Assembly (NCBI GenBank): GCA_023666905.1
Contig: JAMPBC010000005.1
Location: forward strand, 1 to 63,040
Direction: 5' to 3'
Source of the DNA: Bacteroides sp.
GTDB lineage: Bacteria > Bacteroidota > Bacteroidia > Bacteroidales > Muribaculaceae
DNA: 63,040 nucleotides
The notes beneath the pieces were generated by a model. That model was not told where the DNA came from, did not search any database, and saw only the letters and a program-made list of their open reading frames with translations. A program made the position numbers and the translations under genes. Positions 27,038 through 36,126 of the stretch are shown here, in pieces. Every line of letters begins with the position of its first letter. Within the stretch, counting starts at the first letter, position 1.

Positions 27038-28234
27038 ATGGCCAAAGTTATAATCATTGGAGCTGGCGGTGTAGGCACCGTGGTTGCTCATAAATGCGCC
27101 CAAAATCCGCAAGTGTTTTCAGAAATTGTGCTCGCTTCACGCACCCGCAGCAAGTGCGAAGCCATTGCCCGCAAAATTGGAGGTGGTCGCATAACCACCG
27201 ACAGCGTCGATGCCGACAGTGTGGAACAACTTGTGGAATTGTTCAACCGCCACAAACCCGACATGGTTATCAACGTTGCCCTTCCATATCAGGATCTCAC
27301 CATTATGGATGCCTGCCTGGAATGTGGTGTGAACTATCTGGACACCGCTAACTACGAGCCGCGCGACGAGGCTCATTTCGAATACTCATGGCAGTGGGCC
27401 TACCGCGAAAAGTTCGAGAAAGCCGGCCTTACCGCCATTCTTGGCTGCGGATTCGACCCCGGAGTCTCCGGCGTTTTCACAGCCTACGCAGCCAAGCATT
27501 ATTTCTCGGAAATGGAGTATCTTGACATTGTCGACTGCAATGCCGGCGACCATGGAAAAGCCTTCGCCACCAATTTCAACCCCGAAATCAACATCCGCGA
27601 AATCACACAAAACGGACGCTACTATCAGGATGGAAAGTGGGTTACAACCGGCCCGTTGGAATTCCATAAATCGCTCACCTATCCCAACATCGGCCCACGC
27701 GAATCCTATCTGCTTTACCATGAGGAACTTGAAAGCCTCGTTCAGAACTTCCCCTCAATCAAGCGCGCACGCTTTTGGATGACATTCGGCCAGGAATACC
27801 TCACACACCTGCGTGTTATTCAGGACATTGGCATGGCCCGCATTGATGAAATTGACTATAACGGCATGAAAATTGTGCCCCTGCAATTCCTCAAGGCCGT
27901 GCTCCCCAACCCTCAGGATCTTGGCGAAAACTATGTGGGCGAAACCTCCATTGGATGCCGCATTGAAGGACTTGACAAAGAGAAAAAGCACCTCACCTAC
28001 TACATTTACAACAATTGCTCGCACCAGGAAGCCTACCTTGAAACCGGCATGCAGGCCGTAAGCTACACCACAGGCGTTCCGGCCATGATTGGAGCCATGA
28101 TGTTCCTCACCGGCAAATGGAACAAACCCGGTGTGCACAACGTTGAGGAATTTGACCCCGATCCCTTCATGGAACAGCTCAACGTCCAGGGTCTCCCCTG
28201 GCACGAACTGTTCAACATTGACCTGGAAGTTTAG
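27038..28234 (+). CDS. Saccharopine dehydrogenase-family protein, probable carboxynorspermidine dehydrogenase
   Basis: 398 residues with an N-terminal Rossmann motif 'KVIIIGAGGVGTVVAHKCA' and the family's 'GCGFDPGVSGVFTAY' segment (about residue 145). In Bacteroidetes this subgroup reductively condenses aspartate semialdehyde with a diamine to give carboxy(nor)spermidine, the first step of the alternative spermidine pathway. The partner decarboxylase (nspC) is not in the window. Assignment to this subgroup over lysine-pathway enzymes is by overall resemblance and lineage. The CDF transporter gene follows after 35 nt. Confidence 0.85.
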   Translation: MAKVIIIGAGGVGTVVAHKCAQNPQVFSEIVLASRTRSKCEAIARKIGGGRITTDSVDADSVEQLVELFNRHKPDMVINVALPYQDLTIMDACLECGVNYLDTANYEPRDEAHFEYSWQWAYREKFEKAGLTAILGCGFDPGVSGVFTAYAAKHYFSEMEYLDIVDCNAGDHGKAFATNFNPEINIREITQNGRYYQDGKWVTTGPLEFHKSLTYPNIGPRESYLLYHEELESLVQNFPSIKRARFWMTFGQEYLTHLRVIQDIGMARIDEIDYNGMKIVPLQFLKAVLPNPQDLGENYVGETSIGCRIEGLDKEKKHLTYYIYNNCSHQEAYLETGMQAVSYTTGVPAMIGAMMFLTGKWNKPGVHNVEEFDPDPFMEQLNVQGLPWHELFNIDLEV

Positions 28235-28269
28235 TATCCCCTCATTGCCCCTCTCTCCCCTTTTTATTG

Positions 28270-29223
28270 ATGAGCGCAAGCATCCCTCCCTACACCGACA
28301 GTCAGGTGGTGGCCATTGCCCGCCGCGTGACATGGGTGGGATTTGCTGTCAACGCCGTTTTGGCCGCCCTAAAAATAGCAGCCGGCGTGATTGGACGCTC
28401 AAGCGCCATGGTGGCCGACGGCGTGCACTCGCTCACCGACTTTGTCACTGACCTGATCGTGATTATAATGATTGGCGTGTCACGCCGCAAGGCCAACCAC
28501 GTCTATCAGTATGGCTACGGCAAGGTTGAAACCTTTGCCACACTGATAATAGGTGTGGCTCTCGGTGTGGTGGCCATTATGCTTTTTTGGCGCGGATTGG
28601 ACTCCACAATCCAGTCGTTTCGGGGCACCGTGCATCCACCCCAGCCTCATGCCGTTGCGCTTTGGATGGCCGTGGTGTCAGTAGTGTCCAAAGAGTGGCT
28701 GTTCCGCTACACCCGCACCTGGGGACACCGCATTGGCTCGGCTGCCGTGGTGGCCAACGCCTGGCATCATCGCAGCGATGCCATTTCATCGCTTGCCACG
28801 CTTGCCGGAATTGCCGGAGCAATGTTCCTGGGGCCGCATTGGCGAGTACTCGACCCCCTGGCGGCCATGCTGGTGAGTGTGTTCATTGCCATTGAAGCCG
28901 TTGACATTGCCCGTCCGGCCGTAAAAGAGCTGCTGGACGTGTCGCTTCCGGCCGATTTGGCCGACCCCATTCGCAAAACCATACGCGAGACTCCGGGAGT
29001 GATAACCTATCACCACTTCCGGTCGCGGCGCAACGGACCCAGAATAATCATCGACGTCCACATCAAAGTGAACCCCGACATAACCGTAAAATCAGGCCAC
29101 GCCATATCCTCGTTGGTGGAGGAACGCCTGAAAAAATCATTCGGGTCATCCATAATCACCAACATCCACATTGAACCTTATCTCAACCAGCCCATCTTTG
29201 CCGATGGCTCTTGCAAAGATTAA
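28270..29223 (+). CDS. Cation diffusion facilitator family transporter
   Basis: 317 residues; inner-membrane divalent metal/proton antiporter. Metal-site motifs 'VADGVHSLTDFVTDL' (TM2) and 'HHRSDAISSLATL' (TM5) carry the HD-x-x-x-D type ligands, and a cytoplasmic C-terminal domain (about 220-310) contains the 'HHFRSRRNGPRIIIDVHI' segment. The ATG at 28270 is preferred to the adjoining TTG at 28267. Metal specificity (Zn, Fe, Mn) cannot be read. The next lipoprotein gene begins 4 nt after the stop. Confidence 0.92.
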   Translation: MSASIPPYTDSQVVAIARRVTWVGFAVNAVLAALKIAAGVIGRSSAMVADGVHSLTDFVTDLIVIIMIGVSRRKANHVYQYGYGKVETFATLIIGVALGVVAIMLFWRGLDSTIQSFRGTVHPPQPHAVALWMAVVSVVSKEWLFRYTRTWGHRIGSAAVVANAWHHRSDAISSLATLAGIAGAMFLGPHWRVLDPLAAMLVSVFIAIEAVDIARPAVKELLDVSLPADLADPIRKTIRETPGVITYHHFRSRRNGPRIIIDVHIKVNPDITVKSGHAISSLVEERLKKSFGSSIITNIHIEPYLNQPIFADGSCKD

Positions 29224-29227
29224 CCCC

Positions 29228-30628
29228 ATGAAACAACGCATCACTTCACTGCTCTGTGTTATCGCGGCAATGTTTTGCCTCGCGGCATGCTCTTCAACCG
29301 ACGGCCCCTCGTTGCGCTCACTGCCGGCTTCGGCCGACTATGTGTTGCTCGCCGATTTAGGCTCCGACTCCGCAACCATTGACCGCGGCATGCTCCCCGA
29401 CGGGCTTGACAACGTAGCTCCGCTGCTCCAGGCGCTTGGCAAAGGCGTTAACCTCAATTCCACACTTTGCTACAAACCCGCGGCCGCCCGCCAGCCCATA
29501 GCAGCTTTCACCATAACCGATGCCGGAGAACTCACGGCCGCTTTGAAAGAGTCCGGCTGGTCAAAGAAAAAAATCAACGGCACCGAAGCCTGGGAGCCGG
29601 AAGGGAGCCGGGAATTTTCGCCATGCATGATAATTGATGGCAACGGCGCGTGGCTGCTTGCCACCCGTTCCGACATAAACGCCTGGAAGGATAGCCTTGA
29701 AGAGGCAAAAAGCAGCAACTTCGAAAGCTATGGACTGCCCGGTGCTCTTGGTGAAGGTGAAATTATCCGAGCCTACCTCAACCCCTCCGGCATAGGACTC
29801 GATGCAAAGGACGCCATGCTATGCATAACTAATCGTCCTTCCAGCGAAGCCGGCAAACTGATTCTCACAGCCCGGCTCCTGTCAGTTCCCGCACCGAGCA
29901 AAGTCCTGCCGCTCGACATCTTCGCCCCCATCGACACTGCGGCAGCTCCGTTCCTTAAGCTCCTCCCCTCCAGCCCGGCTTTAACCTTTGCCGCCGGCAT
30001 TAAACAAAGCATCAACTGGGGCGGACTGATTGACATGTTCGGAGCCGACATGGGTACACAGAACCAGGGCATGATGCAATCGCTCCTCCCCTACATCAAC
30101 AGTCTCAACGGCACTCTCGCCATAGGCATCGGTCCGCTCACCCCGCAATCGCTCACCTCAAACAACATTGAGGAACAAACATTGCTGCTCTGCGCAACTT
30201 TTGACGGCGAAAAGGCTCGGGAAGCCGTGGAGGAGATTAACCGAAACCTACGCGACAAGGGACTCTCGCCCCGTCCGCGAGCCGATGGAGTCTATGCACT
30301 ATCCTTAAACGGGACCTCCTACCGCTACACCTGCCGGGGTAATCTGTTCATCTTTGCCCTGAACCGCGAAATTGATGATTCCGGTGCAGGCAACTTCTCC
30401 ATTCCCGCTGGCACGGGAGCCTTTGCCCGGCTCTCGCTTCCTCCGCTCAGCGCAGTGCCACAACCCCCGGTGGTAGAGCTGGATTTCACCGCCGACCAAT
30501 GCTCGCTCACCATTACTGCTCCCGGCCAAAACCCCATGACGGCATTGACGGCCTACTTCAACGCCCTGCGTAAAGCCAACCGCGAAGAGCGCGAAGCCTC
30601 CGACACATATTACGATGATTATGAATAA
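29228..30628 (+). CDS. Lipoprotein of unknown function, paralog of the next gene
   Basis: 466 residues. The signal peptide ends in lipobox 'CLAACSS' (Cys about residue 20). The mature part resembles the DUF4836/DUF3352-type lipoproteins of Bacteroidales in layout: 'LRSLPASADYVLLADLGS' at the start, then a 'SGWSKKKINGTEAWEP' segment. The next gene has the equivalent 'NGWNSEMNNGLEVW', so the two are diverged tandem copies. A Pro/Ala-rich, acidic C-terminus ends 'YYDDYE'. Likely on the outer membrane or in the periplasm; function unknown. Confidence 0.8.
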   Translation: MKQRITSLLCVIAAMFCLAACSSTDGPSLRSLPASADYVLLADLGSDSATIDRGMLPDGLDNVAPLLQALGKGVNLNSTLCYKPAAARQPIAAFTITDAGELTAALKESGWSKKKINGTEAWEPEGSREFSPCMIIDGNGAWLLATRSDINAWKDSLEEAKSSNFESYGLPGALGEGEIIRAYLNPSGIGLDAKDAMLCITNRPSSEAGKLILTARLLSVPAPSKVLPLDIFAPIDTAAAPFLKLLPSSPALTFAAGIKQSINWGGLIDMFGADMGTQNQGMMQSLLPYINSLNGTLAIGIGPLTPQSLTSNNIEEQTLLLCATFDGEKAREAVEEINRNLRDKGLSPRPRADGVYALSLNGTSYRYTCRGNLFIFALNREIDDSGAGNFSIPAGTGAFARLSLPPLSAVPQPPVVELDFTADQCSLTITAPGQNPMTALTAYFNALRKANREEREASDTYYDDYE

Positions 30629-30643
30629 AATCTCCAATCAGAT

Positions 30644-32071
30644 ATGAAACGATTACTAAAACTCACGGGACTTTGGATGTCCCTCGCACTCATTGTCAGC
30701 TCCTGTAGCTCCAATACCGAAAAACTGCTCAAATCAGTTCCATTCGATGCCGAAGTGGTTGCCACCGCCAACCTTGTTGAGCTTGCCTCGAAATCCGGTG
30801 TAACCATTGAGGATGGCCGACTGGTGCTCCCTCGCGAATACTCCTACATAAAGGACAACATTCCCGCTGAAGCCTTGAAAACAGCCGGACAGATTGCCGG
30901 TGCAATCGACCTTGAAAACGTGGTGCTGTTCGGCTACATAAACCGCAACCAAGCCTACCTCACCGCCATGGTGAAAGATGTTGAGCTCATGCGCTCGCTC
31001 TTGAAGTCCAACGGTTGGAACTCCGAAATGAACAACGGGCTGGAAGTGTGGTCGCAGTCCACATCGGACTATGCCGACTGCCTGGCACTCAGCTCCGATG
31101 AAACCCAGGTTTGGTTCCTTGACAGCCGCAAAGATCTGACGAACATCGATGAGTTCGAGCACTCACGCAAAAAGAACAACATTCTGCGCTATTCCGGCCT
31201 GGCCGACGCGCTAACCCGCGGAAATGTGGCCAACCTTGTCGTTGACATGAACGCCGTAAAGGTTGGGCTCGACGATTATTGGGCAGCCGTTTCATTCACC
31301 GTAAATAACAACGCCGTAGTGCTCACCTCCAAAGCCATAACAACCGACGGCAACGTTCTTGAAACCACAGAACTTCAAACCATTGACACTGACTTCCTGC
31401 GCTACATGCCCTCCAACTTCATCTGCGCCATGGCAATGGGCGTGGCTCCCGGAGGAGGCTTTGCCGCCCGCATGGAAAAGTCGCTCGACGAGTCCGGCAA
31501 CAACGTGAACCGTGGAGCCTTCAGTCAAATCATGCCCTTCATCAAAGCGCTCGACGGCACCGTGGCCTTTGGATTCGGACCCAAGAGCAAGAGCAGCCTG
31601 ATGAAGCCCGAGTCGCCCGAGCAGTGGCAAGCCCTGTTCATGGCCCACATGTCGCAGGCAAAAGCCAACGAGCTCACCGAAATGGCCCGCAGCTTCTTCC
31701 CCACCTCAACCTCCTCGTCCAACGGAATCTACACCTTCACCTCGCGCGACTTCACCATTAATTACGGTGTGGTCGACGGTAATTTTGCCGTTGGCATGGG
31801 CCTGGACCTCGTTCCCAACAAGTCAAATTCGTTTACAAACGACTTCAATGGCAAGCCTTTTGCCGCCGTGTTCCAGACGCCCCTGCTCAGTTCAATGGTG
31901 AGCGACACCAAGTTTGATTTCAGCATTAAGGCCGCCATGGAGGTCAACAACTCGGAAATGCGCCTGCAAATCAACCTTGTGGGGACCGATGCACCCATCA
32001 TCCCCACCCTAGTGTCGACAATGCCCGACTTCTTCCAGCGCTACGAAAAAGCCGTGCGCAGCAGTTACTAA
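30644..32071 (+). CDS. Lipoprotein of unknown function (DUF4836-like), paralog of the previous gene
   Basis: 475 residues. Lipobox 'IVSSCSS' (Cys about residue 21), then 'SVPFDAEVVATANLVELA'. It aligns by eye with the preceding lipoprotein along the N-terminal half, and shares the pattern of a lipid-anchored protein with two related alpha/beta halves. It lies 15 nt after its paralog and 18 nt before an ABC ATPase gene, so all are probably one transcript. A link to the ABC transporter (for example as an accessory lipoprotein) is inference from position only. Confidence 0.8.
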   Translation: MKRLLKLTGLWMSLALIVSSCSSNTEKLLKSVPFDAEVVATANLVELASKSGVTIEDGRLVLPREYSYIKDNIPAEALKTAGQIAGAIDLENVVLFGYINRNQAYLTAMVKDVELMRSLLKSNGWNSEMNNGLEVWSQSTSDYADCLALSSDETQVWFLDSRKDLTNIDEFEHSRKKNNILRYSGLADALTRGNVANLVVDMNAVKVGLDDYWAAVSFTVNNNAVVLTSKAITTDGNVLETTELQTIDTDFLRYMPSNFICAMAMGVAPGGGFAARMEKSLDESGNNVNRGAFSQIMPFIKALDGTVAFGFGPKSKSSLMKPESPEQWQALFMAHMSQAKANELTEMARSFFPTSTSSSNGIYTFTSRDFTINYGVVDGNFAVGMGLDLVPNKSNSFTNDFNGKPFAAVFQTPLLSSMVSDTKFDFSIKAAMEVNNSEMRLQINLVGTDAPIIPTLVSTMPDFFQRYEKAVRSSY

Positions 32072-32089
32072 GAACCTGTCACTCAACAA

Positions 32090-32749
32090 ATGATAAACGA
32101 AATAACCATACGTGGAGCCCTGCCCGACGTGTTTTCCGGCATGGAATCCATGGCACCCGTGTGCAATTCACAGGTGTGGCTCTCCGATGTCACCTTCCGG
32201 CGCCCCGACTATTATATGGTGGAAGCCGAGTCGGGCACCGGCAAATCGTCACTCTGCAGCTTCATTTACGGAAGTCGCGGCGACTATCGCGGCTCCATTT
32301 GCTTCGATGGCCGCGATGTGAAAACGTTCACCACCGAAGAGTGGTGCAAACTCCGCACCCACGCCCTGGCTTATCTTCCTCAGGAAATGCACCTGTTTCC
32401 CGAGCTCACCGTGCGCGAGAATATAATGGTGAAAAACCGCCTGACCCACTGCCGCAGCGAACAGTGGATTCTTCAGGCACTCAAGCGCCTGGAAATTGAA
32501 GAGAAAATCGACTCCCCGGCAGCCCTGCTCTCCGTAGGGCAGCAGCAGAGAGTGGCCATTGTGCGAGCCTTGTGCCAGCCCTTCGACTTCATTCTCATAG
32601 ACGAGCCGGTGAGTCACCTTGATGCGCGCAACAATGCCATTGTGGCGCAGCTCATCGACGAGGAAGCCCGCGCAAACACCGCCTCGGTGATAGCAACTTC
32701 CGTGGGCAATAAAATTCAACTTTCATTCCAATCCACCCTCATGCTATGA
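32090..32749 (+). CDS. ABC transporter ATP-binding protein (MacB/LolD-like)
   Basis: A 219-residue ATPase subunit. Walker A 'AESGTGKSS', Q-loop 'LPQEMHLFPELTVRENI', signature 'LSVGQQQRVAIVRAL', Walker B 'FDFILIDEPVSHLD'. The signature motif has VGQQQ in place of SGGQ, a tolerated variant. The start is 18 nt behind the lipoprotein gene, and the stop overlaps the permease start (ATGA), so the two subunits are translated together. The FtsX-like partner suggests a lipoprotein-release or mechanotransmission type of system rather than solute import. Confidence 0.9.
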   Translation: MINEITIRGALPDVFSGMESMAPVCNSQVWLSDVTFRRPDYYMVEAESGTGKSSLCSFIYGSRGDYRGSICFDGRDVKTFTTEEWCKLRTHALAYLPQEMHLFPELTVRENIMVKNRLTHCRSEQWILQALKRLEIEEKIDSPAALLSVGQQQRVAIVRALCQPFDFILIDEPVSHLDARNNAIVAQLIDEEARANTASVIATSVGNKIQLSFQSTLML

Positions 32750-33951
32750 AACAGTCTGTTGTCTGGCATCTACTCCGCCGAAACATATCAAAGGGTCAGC
32801 TCTTTGGCTATGCCGCTGCCAATCTAATCGGCCTGTGCATTGTCATTTCGGCCATTCAGCTTTACCGCGACGTCACCTCGGTATGGAATGCCGAAGATTC
32901 CTTCATTTCACGCGATTATCTAATTGTGTCAAAGCAAGTCAACGGCCTCGGCTCCATTCTCACCGGACGCCAGTCGGCTTTCTCGGCCAAAGATATTGAA
33001 GAAATAAAAGAACAGCCCTGGGTTCGCCGCGTGGGCGAGTTCACGGCCTCCAATTTCGGCGTGGCGGCTTCGGTTGACATAGGCGGACGCGGCATGAGCA
33101 CGGCCATGTTCCTCGAGGCCATTCCCGATGAATTTTTCGACGTTAAGCCTGACCAATGGCATTTCACGCCCGGACCCGACGCAATGGTGCCGGTGATTAT
33201 AAGCAAGGAATATCTATCGCTCTACAACTTCGGATTCGCCGCCTCGCGCGGACTGCCGCAAATCTCCGAGTCGATGATTGGCATGGTGCCGCTGCGCCTG
33301 TCGGTGTCAGGCAACGGAAAGCAAATGTGGCTCCCGGCCAAAATTGTGGGCTTTTCTTCGCGACTCAACACCATTGCCGTGCCACAAGAATTTATGACAT
33401 GGGCCAACACCAATTTCTCCGACCAGCCCCAGCCCAACCCATCCCGACTGATTATTGAAACCAACTCTCCGGGCGACCCCGCGATTGACACATTCATGCG
33501 CGCCAACCATTATGAAGTGGCCGGCGACAAGGTGGACAACGGTCGCGCCGCCTATTTTTTGGCTGTAATCACCGCAGTGGTGGTTGCCGTAGGCGCAATA
33601 ATCAGTCTGTTGGCCTTCTTCATTCTGCTGCTGAGCATTTACCTGCTGCTTCAGAAAAACCGCGAGAAGCTGCGCCAGCTGATGATGCTGGGTTACTCTC
33701 CTGCAGCCGTTGCAGCGCATTATTACCGCATTGTATGCATAATCAACGGTGCCGTGCTGTTAGGCGCCGTGGCGGCAATGCTTGTTGCAAAACATCTGTG
33801 GAGCGAACCGCTCGACAACATTGGCGTTGACTCCGGCTCGCCCTGGGTGGCTATTCTTATAGGTGTGATTATCATGGCGGTAATCACTGCCGGAAACATC
33901 ATTGCAATTTCCCGCAATGTGAACCGCAACTTCCCTTCGCCCCGGCAATAA
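32746..33951 (+). CDS. ABC transporter permease, FtsX/MacB/LolC-like
   Basis: 401 residues. One N-terminal membrane helix (about 20-42), a large periplasmic domain (about 45-270), then three helices near 275-305, 325-345 and 365-390, the layout of FtsX-domain permeases. It pairs with the ATPase encoded directly upstream with a 4-nt overlap. It ends only 6 nt from the stop of the converging esterase gene and no terminator is visible in that gap. Confidence 0.87.
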   Translation: MKQSVVWHLLRRNISKGQLFGYAAANLIGLCIVISAIQLYRDVTSVWNAEDSFISRDYLIVSKQVNGLGSILTGRQSAFSAKDIEEIKEQPWVRRVGEFTASNFGVAASVDIGGRGMSTAMFLEAIPDEFFDVKPDQWHFTPGPDAMVPVIISKEYLSLYNFGFAASRGLPQISESMIGMVPLRLSVSGNGKQMWLPAKIVGFSSRLNTIAVPQEFMTWANTNFSDQPQPNPSRLIIETNSPGDPAIDTFMRANHYEVAGDKVDNGRAAYFLAVITAVVVAVGAIISLLAFFILLLSIYLLLQKNREKLRQLMMLGYSPAAVAAHYYRIVCIINGAVLLGAVAAMLVAKHLWSEPLDNIGVDSGSPWVAILIGVIIMAVITAGNIIAISRNVNRNFPSPRQ

Positions 33952-33957
33952 TCGGCC

Positions 33958-34830
33958 CTATTTGGCTAAGTATCGATTGAAAAAGCGCAGCAGAATATCG
34001 CCGGTGTCAAGGTCCGAGCCATGCCAGGAGTGTTTACCACCCTCAACTTTGTAGAGTTCCACATCGGCGCCCGAGGGAGAATTGCGCCATGCATAGCGCA
34101 CCACCGGATGCGATTCGGGGCGTTTTGACTCCACCGTGTCTGCCTCGAAGGTTGTGCAGCGGTTTGATGTGGCAATAGCTTCAACCGCCATGGGCACGGG
34201 AATGTATGCGCCCCAACCGCCGGTGTTCAAGTGGTCGCCGTCCCACATCGACGTCTTGTCGGCCGTGCCGTGAATCTCCACAAACGGCACCGGCATGGTG
34301 AGCTTTTCGGGCAAATAAGTACATTCGAACGTCAGCCCGGCAACCGACCCGTAGGCGCGGAACAAATCCGGAGCTGTGTAAGCGAACTGATAGCAAAGGT
34401 CGCCACCGTTCGACATACCGGCAAGAAACACATTCTCGCGGCTAAGATTGAACCGTGTGCACACCTCATCCAGCAGTTGACGGAAAAAATCCACCTCATC
34501 TACAGTCATTGACACCTGAGGCGGATAGCCAACTTTCCACCCAACTTTACCGCGTGAGTCGGGAGCGCCGTCGGGGTTGCACACTGCATAACCGTAGCGG
34601 GCGGCAGCGGCATTAAGGTCGGCCCGCGAGCGGGTTTTGGAACCATAACCGTGAGCGTGCACCACTAAAGGGGCACCTTTGGGAAGGCCCTCGGGAATGA
34701 ACATGGTGTAGGTTCGGGTGGTGTCACCGTAGGTCATGGTGTAGCCTGGAAGCGGAGCCTCCTTTTCAGCAGCCGGGGCAATCAATGTAGCCAGGCCAAG
34801 AAGCACAATAGTCAGAATCTGTTTTCTCAT
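33958..34830 (-). CDS. Secreted alpha/beta hydrolase, esterase (PHB depolymerase-like)
   Basis: 290 residues with a signal peptide (cleaved near 'APAAEKEA'). The nucleophile elbow is 'AGMSNGGDLC' (G-x-S-x-G, Ser about residue 140), the oxyanion region 'PLVVHAHGYGSKTRS', and a candidate catalytic His in 'EGGKHSWHGSDLD' near the C-terminus. The pattern fits the LpqC/feruloyl-esterase and polyhydroxybutyrate depolymerase group. The substrate is unknown, perhaps an acetylated or feruloylated glycan. Its start codon overlaps the stop of the PatB gene by 1 nt, so they are one operon. Confidence 0.85.
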   Translation of the reverse strand: MRKQILTIVLLGLATLIAPAAEKEAPLPGYTMTYGDTTRTYTMFIPEGLPKGAPLVVHAHGYGSKTRSRADLNAAAARYGYAVCNPDGAPDSRGKVGWKVGYPPQVSMTVDEVDFFRQLLDEVCTRFNLSRENVFLAGMSNGGDLCYQFAYTAPDLFRAYGSVAGLTFECTYLPEKLTMPVPFVEIHGTADKTSMWDGDHLNTGGWGAYIPVPMAVEAIATSNRCTTFEADTVESKRPESHPVVRYAWRNSPSGADVELYKVEGGKHSWHGSDLDTGDILLRFFNRYLAK

Positions 34831-36014
34831 TATAGTGATTGTTTCAGTTGTTCCAATGCCATGAGTAACTTCGCGCGGGGTGTCCCCACATTGAGGCGCA
34901 TGAACCCCTCGCCCTGACGGCCGAACATGGTGCCGCTGTTGAGTGCAAGCCGGGCTTTGCGGCAGAAAAGCTCCTCAAGCTGCGGCTGCTTCAGGCCCAA
35001 GCCGCGGCAATCGAGCCACACAAGGAATGAAGCCTCGGGGCGCACCGCCTTGATTCCGGGAAGATTCTCGCTGCAATAGCGGACAAGGAGCTCCACGTTT
35101 CTTTCAATGTAGTCAAGAGCTTGGTCAAGCCAGCCGGCACCGTGAGTGTAAGCGGCTTCGGCGGCAATCCATGCCATGAACGACGGCGAGGAGAACTCAT
35201 TCACCTCCATCCATTGATAGAACGGGCGGCGCAATTCCGGATTGCGGACCACCATCCAGGAGCTTTCAAGTCCGGCAATGTTGAATGTTTTCGACGGCGC
35301 CCCGAACGTGATGCTCACATCGGCCGCCTCGGCACACGATTGCAGGAACGGCACGTGGCGCTTGCCGTGCAGCATAAGGTCGCCATGTATCTCATCGGAA
35401 ATCACAATCACCCCGTGCCGCTTGGCCAGTCGGGCTACAGCTGTAAGCGTTTCGGCATCCCACTGTATGCCGCAAGGGTTGTGAGGGTTGCAAAGAATCA
35501 TCATTTTGGGGTGCTCGGCGGCGAAAATCCTCTCGAGCCCCTCGAGGTCCATTTCATAGAAACCGCCCTCGGCATCATGCCCCCGTTCAATCAACGGATT
35601 CTCGACAACCACGCGCCCCGTTCCTTCGGGTACAATGCGGAAAGGATGATAAACCGGGGGCTGAATCACAATCTTATCGCCCGGTCGGGTAAAATATTGT
35701 ATGGCGAAAGCCATGCCCCTGACAATGCCCGGAACAAAAGCCAGTTCTTCGCGTTTCAACTGCAAGCCGTGGCGGGTGTCAACCCAGTTTATAATTGACT
35801 GCCAATAGCTCCGGCGAGGCTTCGTGTAGCCATAAACCGGATGAGCCAACCGCTCGGCCAAGGCCTTTGAAATCTCGTTGCACACCGGGAAATCCATGTC
35901 GGCAATCCACATGGGGAAAAGCTCCTGCGTGCCGTAAAAATCGCTTAGGCAGTCGTACTTAAGGCAGTCGGTGCCACACCGGTCGACAACCGCGTCAAAA
36001 TCGTATTTTGCCAT
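34830..36014 (-). CDS. PatB/MalY-type C-S lyase (PLP enzyme)
   Basis: A 394-residue fold-type I PLP enzyme. 'WIADMDFPVC' near the N-terminus and the PLP lysine in 'GAPSKTFNIAGLESS' (about residue 236) are characteristic of the MalY/PatB cystathionine beta-lyase subgroup, which cleaves cystathionine or cysteine conjugates. 'ILCNPHNPCGIQWD' matches the conserved Asn region. It is the first gene of a two-gene minus-strand unit; a -7 element sits at 36047-36054. Confidence 0.92.
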   Translation of the reverse strand: MAKYDFDAVVDRCGTDCLKYDCLSDFYGTQELFPMWIADMDFPVCNEISKALAERLAHPVYGYTKPRRSYWQSIINWVDTRHGLQLKREELAFVPGIVRGMAFAIQYFTRPGDKIVIQPPVYHPFRIVPEGTGRVVVENPLIERGHDAEGGFYEMDLEGLERIFAAEHPKMMILCNPHNPCGIQWDAETLTAVARLAKRHGVIVISDEIHGDLMLHGKRHVPFLQSCAEAADVSITFGAPSKTFNIAGLESSWMVVRNPELRRPFYQWMEVNEFSSPSFMAWIAAEAAYTHGAGWLDQALDYIERNVELLVRYCSENLPGIKAVRPEASFLVWLDCRGLGLKQPQLEELFCRKARLALNSGTMFGRQGEGFMRLNVGTPRAKLLMALEQLKQSL

Positions 36015-36046
36015 TTATGAAATGTGATTGTGATAATTTTGATTCA

Positions 36047-36054
36047 CAAAGTTA
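36047..36054 (-). promoter_or_regulatory. -7 element of the patB-like/esterase operon
   Basis: Minus-strand TAACTTTG, 33 nt upstream of the start at 36014. No TTTG at the expected -33 distance. It forms a divergent pair with the relA promoter 33 nt away. Confidence 0.55.
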
Positions 36055-36086
36055 ACCATTTTTTACGTCAGTTTCATCCAATTTTG

Positions 36087-36094
36087 TAAATTTG
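36087..36094 (+). promoter_or_regulatory. -7 element of the relA/spoT operon
   Basis: TAAATTTG, 33 nt upstream of the ATG at 36127; the -33 region is weak (TACG at the 19-nt position). Confidence 0.5.
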
Positions 36095-36126
36095 TGATTT
36101 GAATAGCCAACCTAAACGTCAACACC

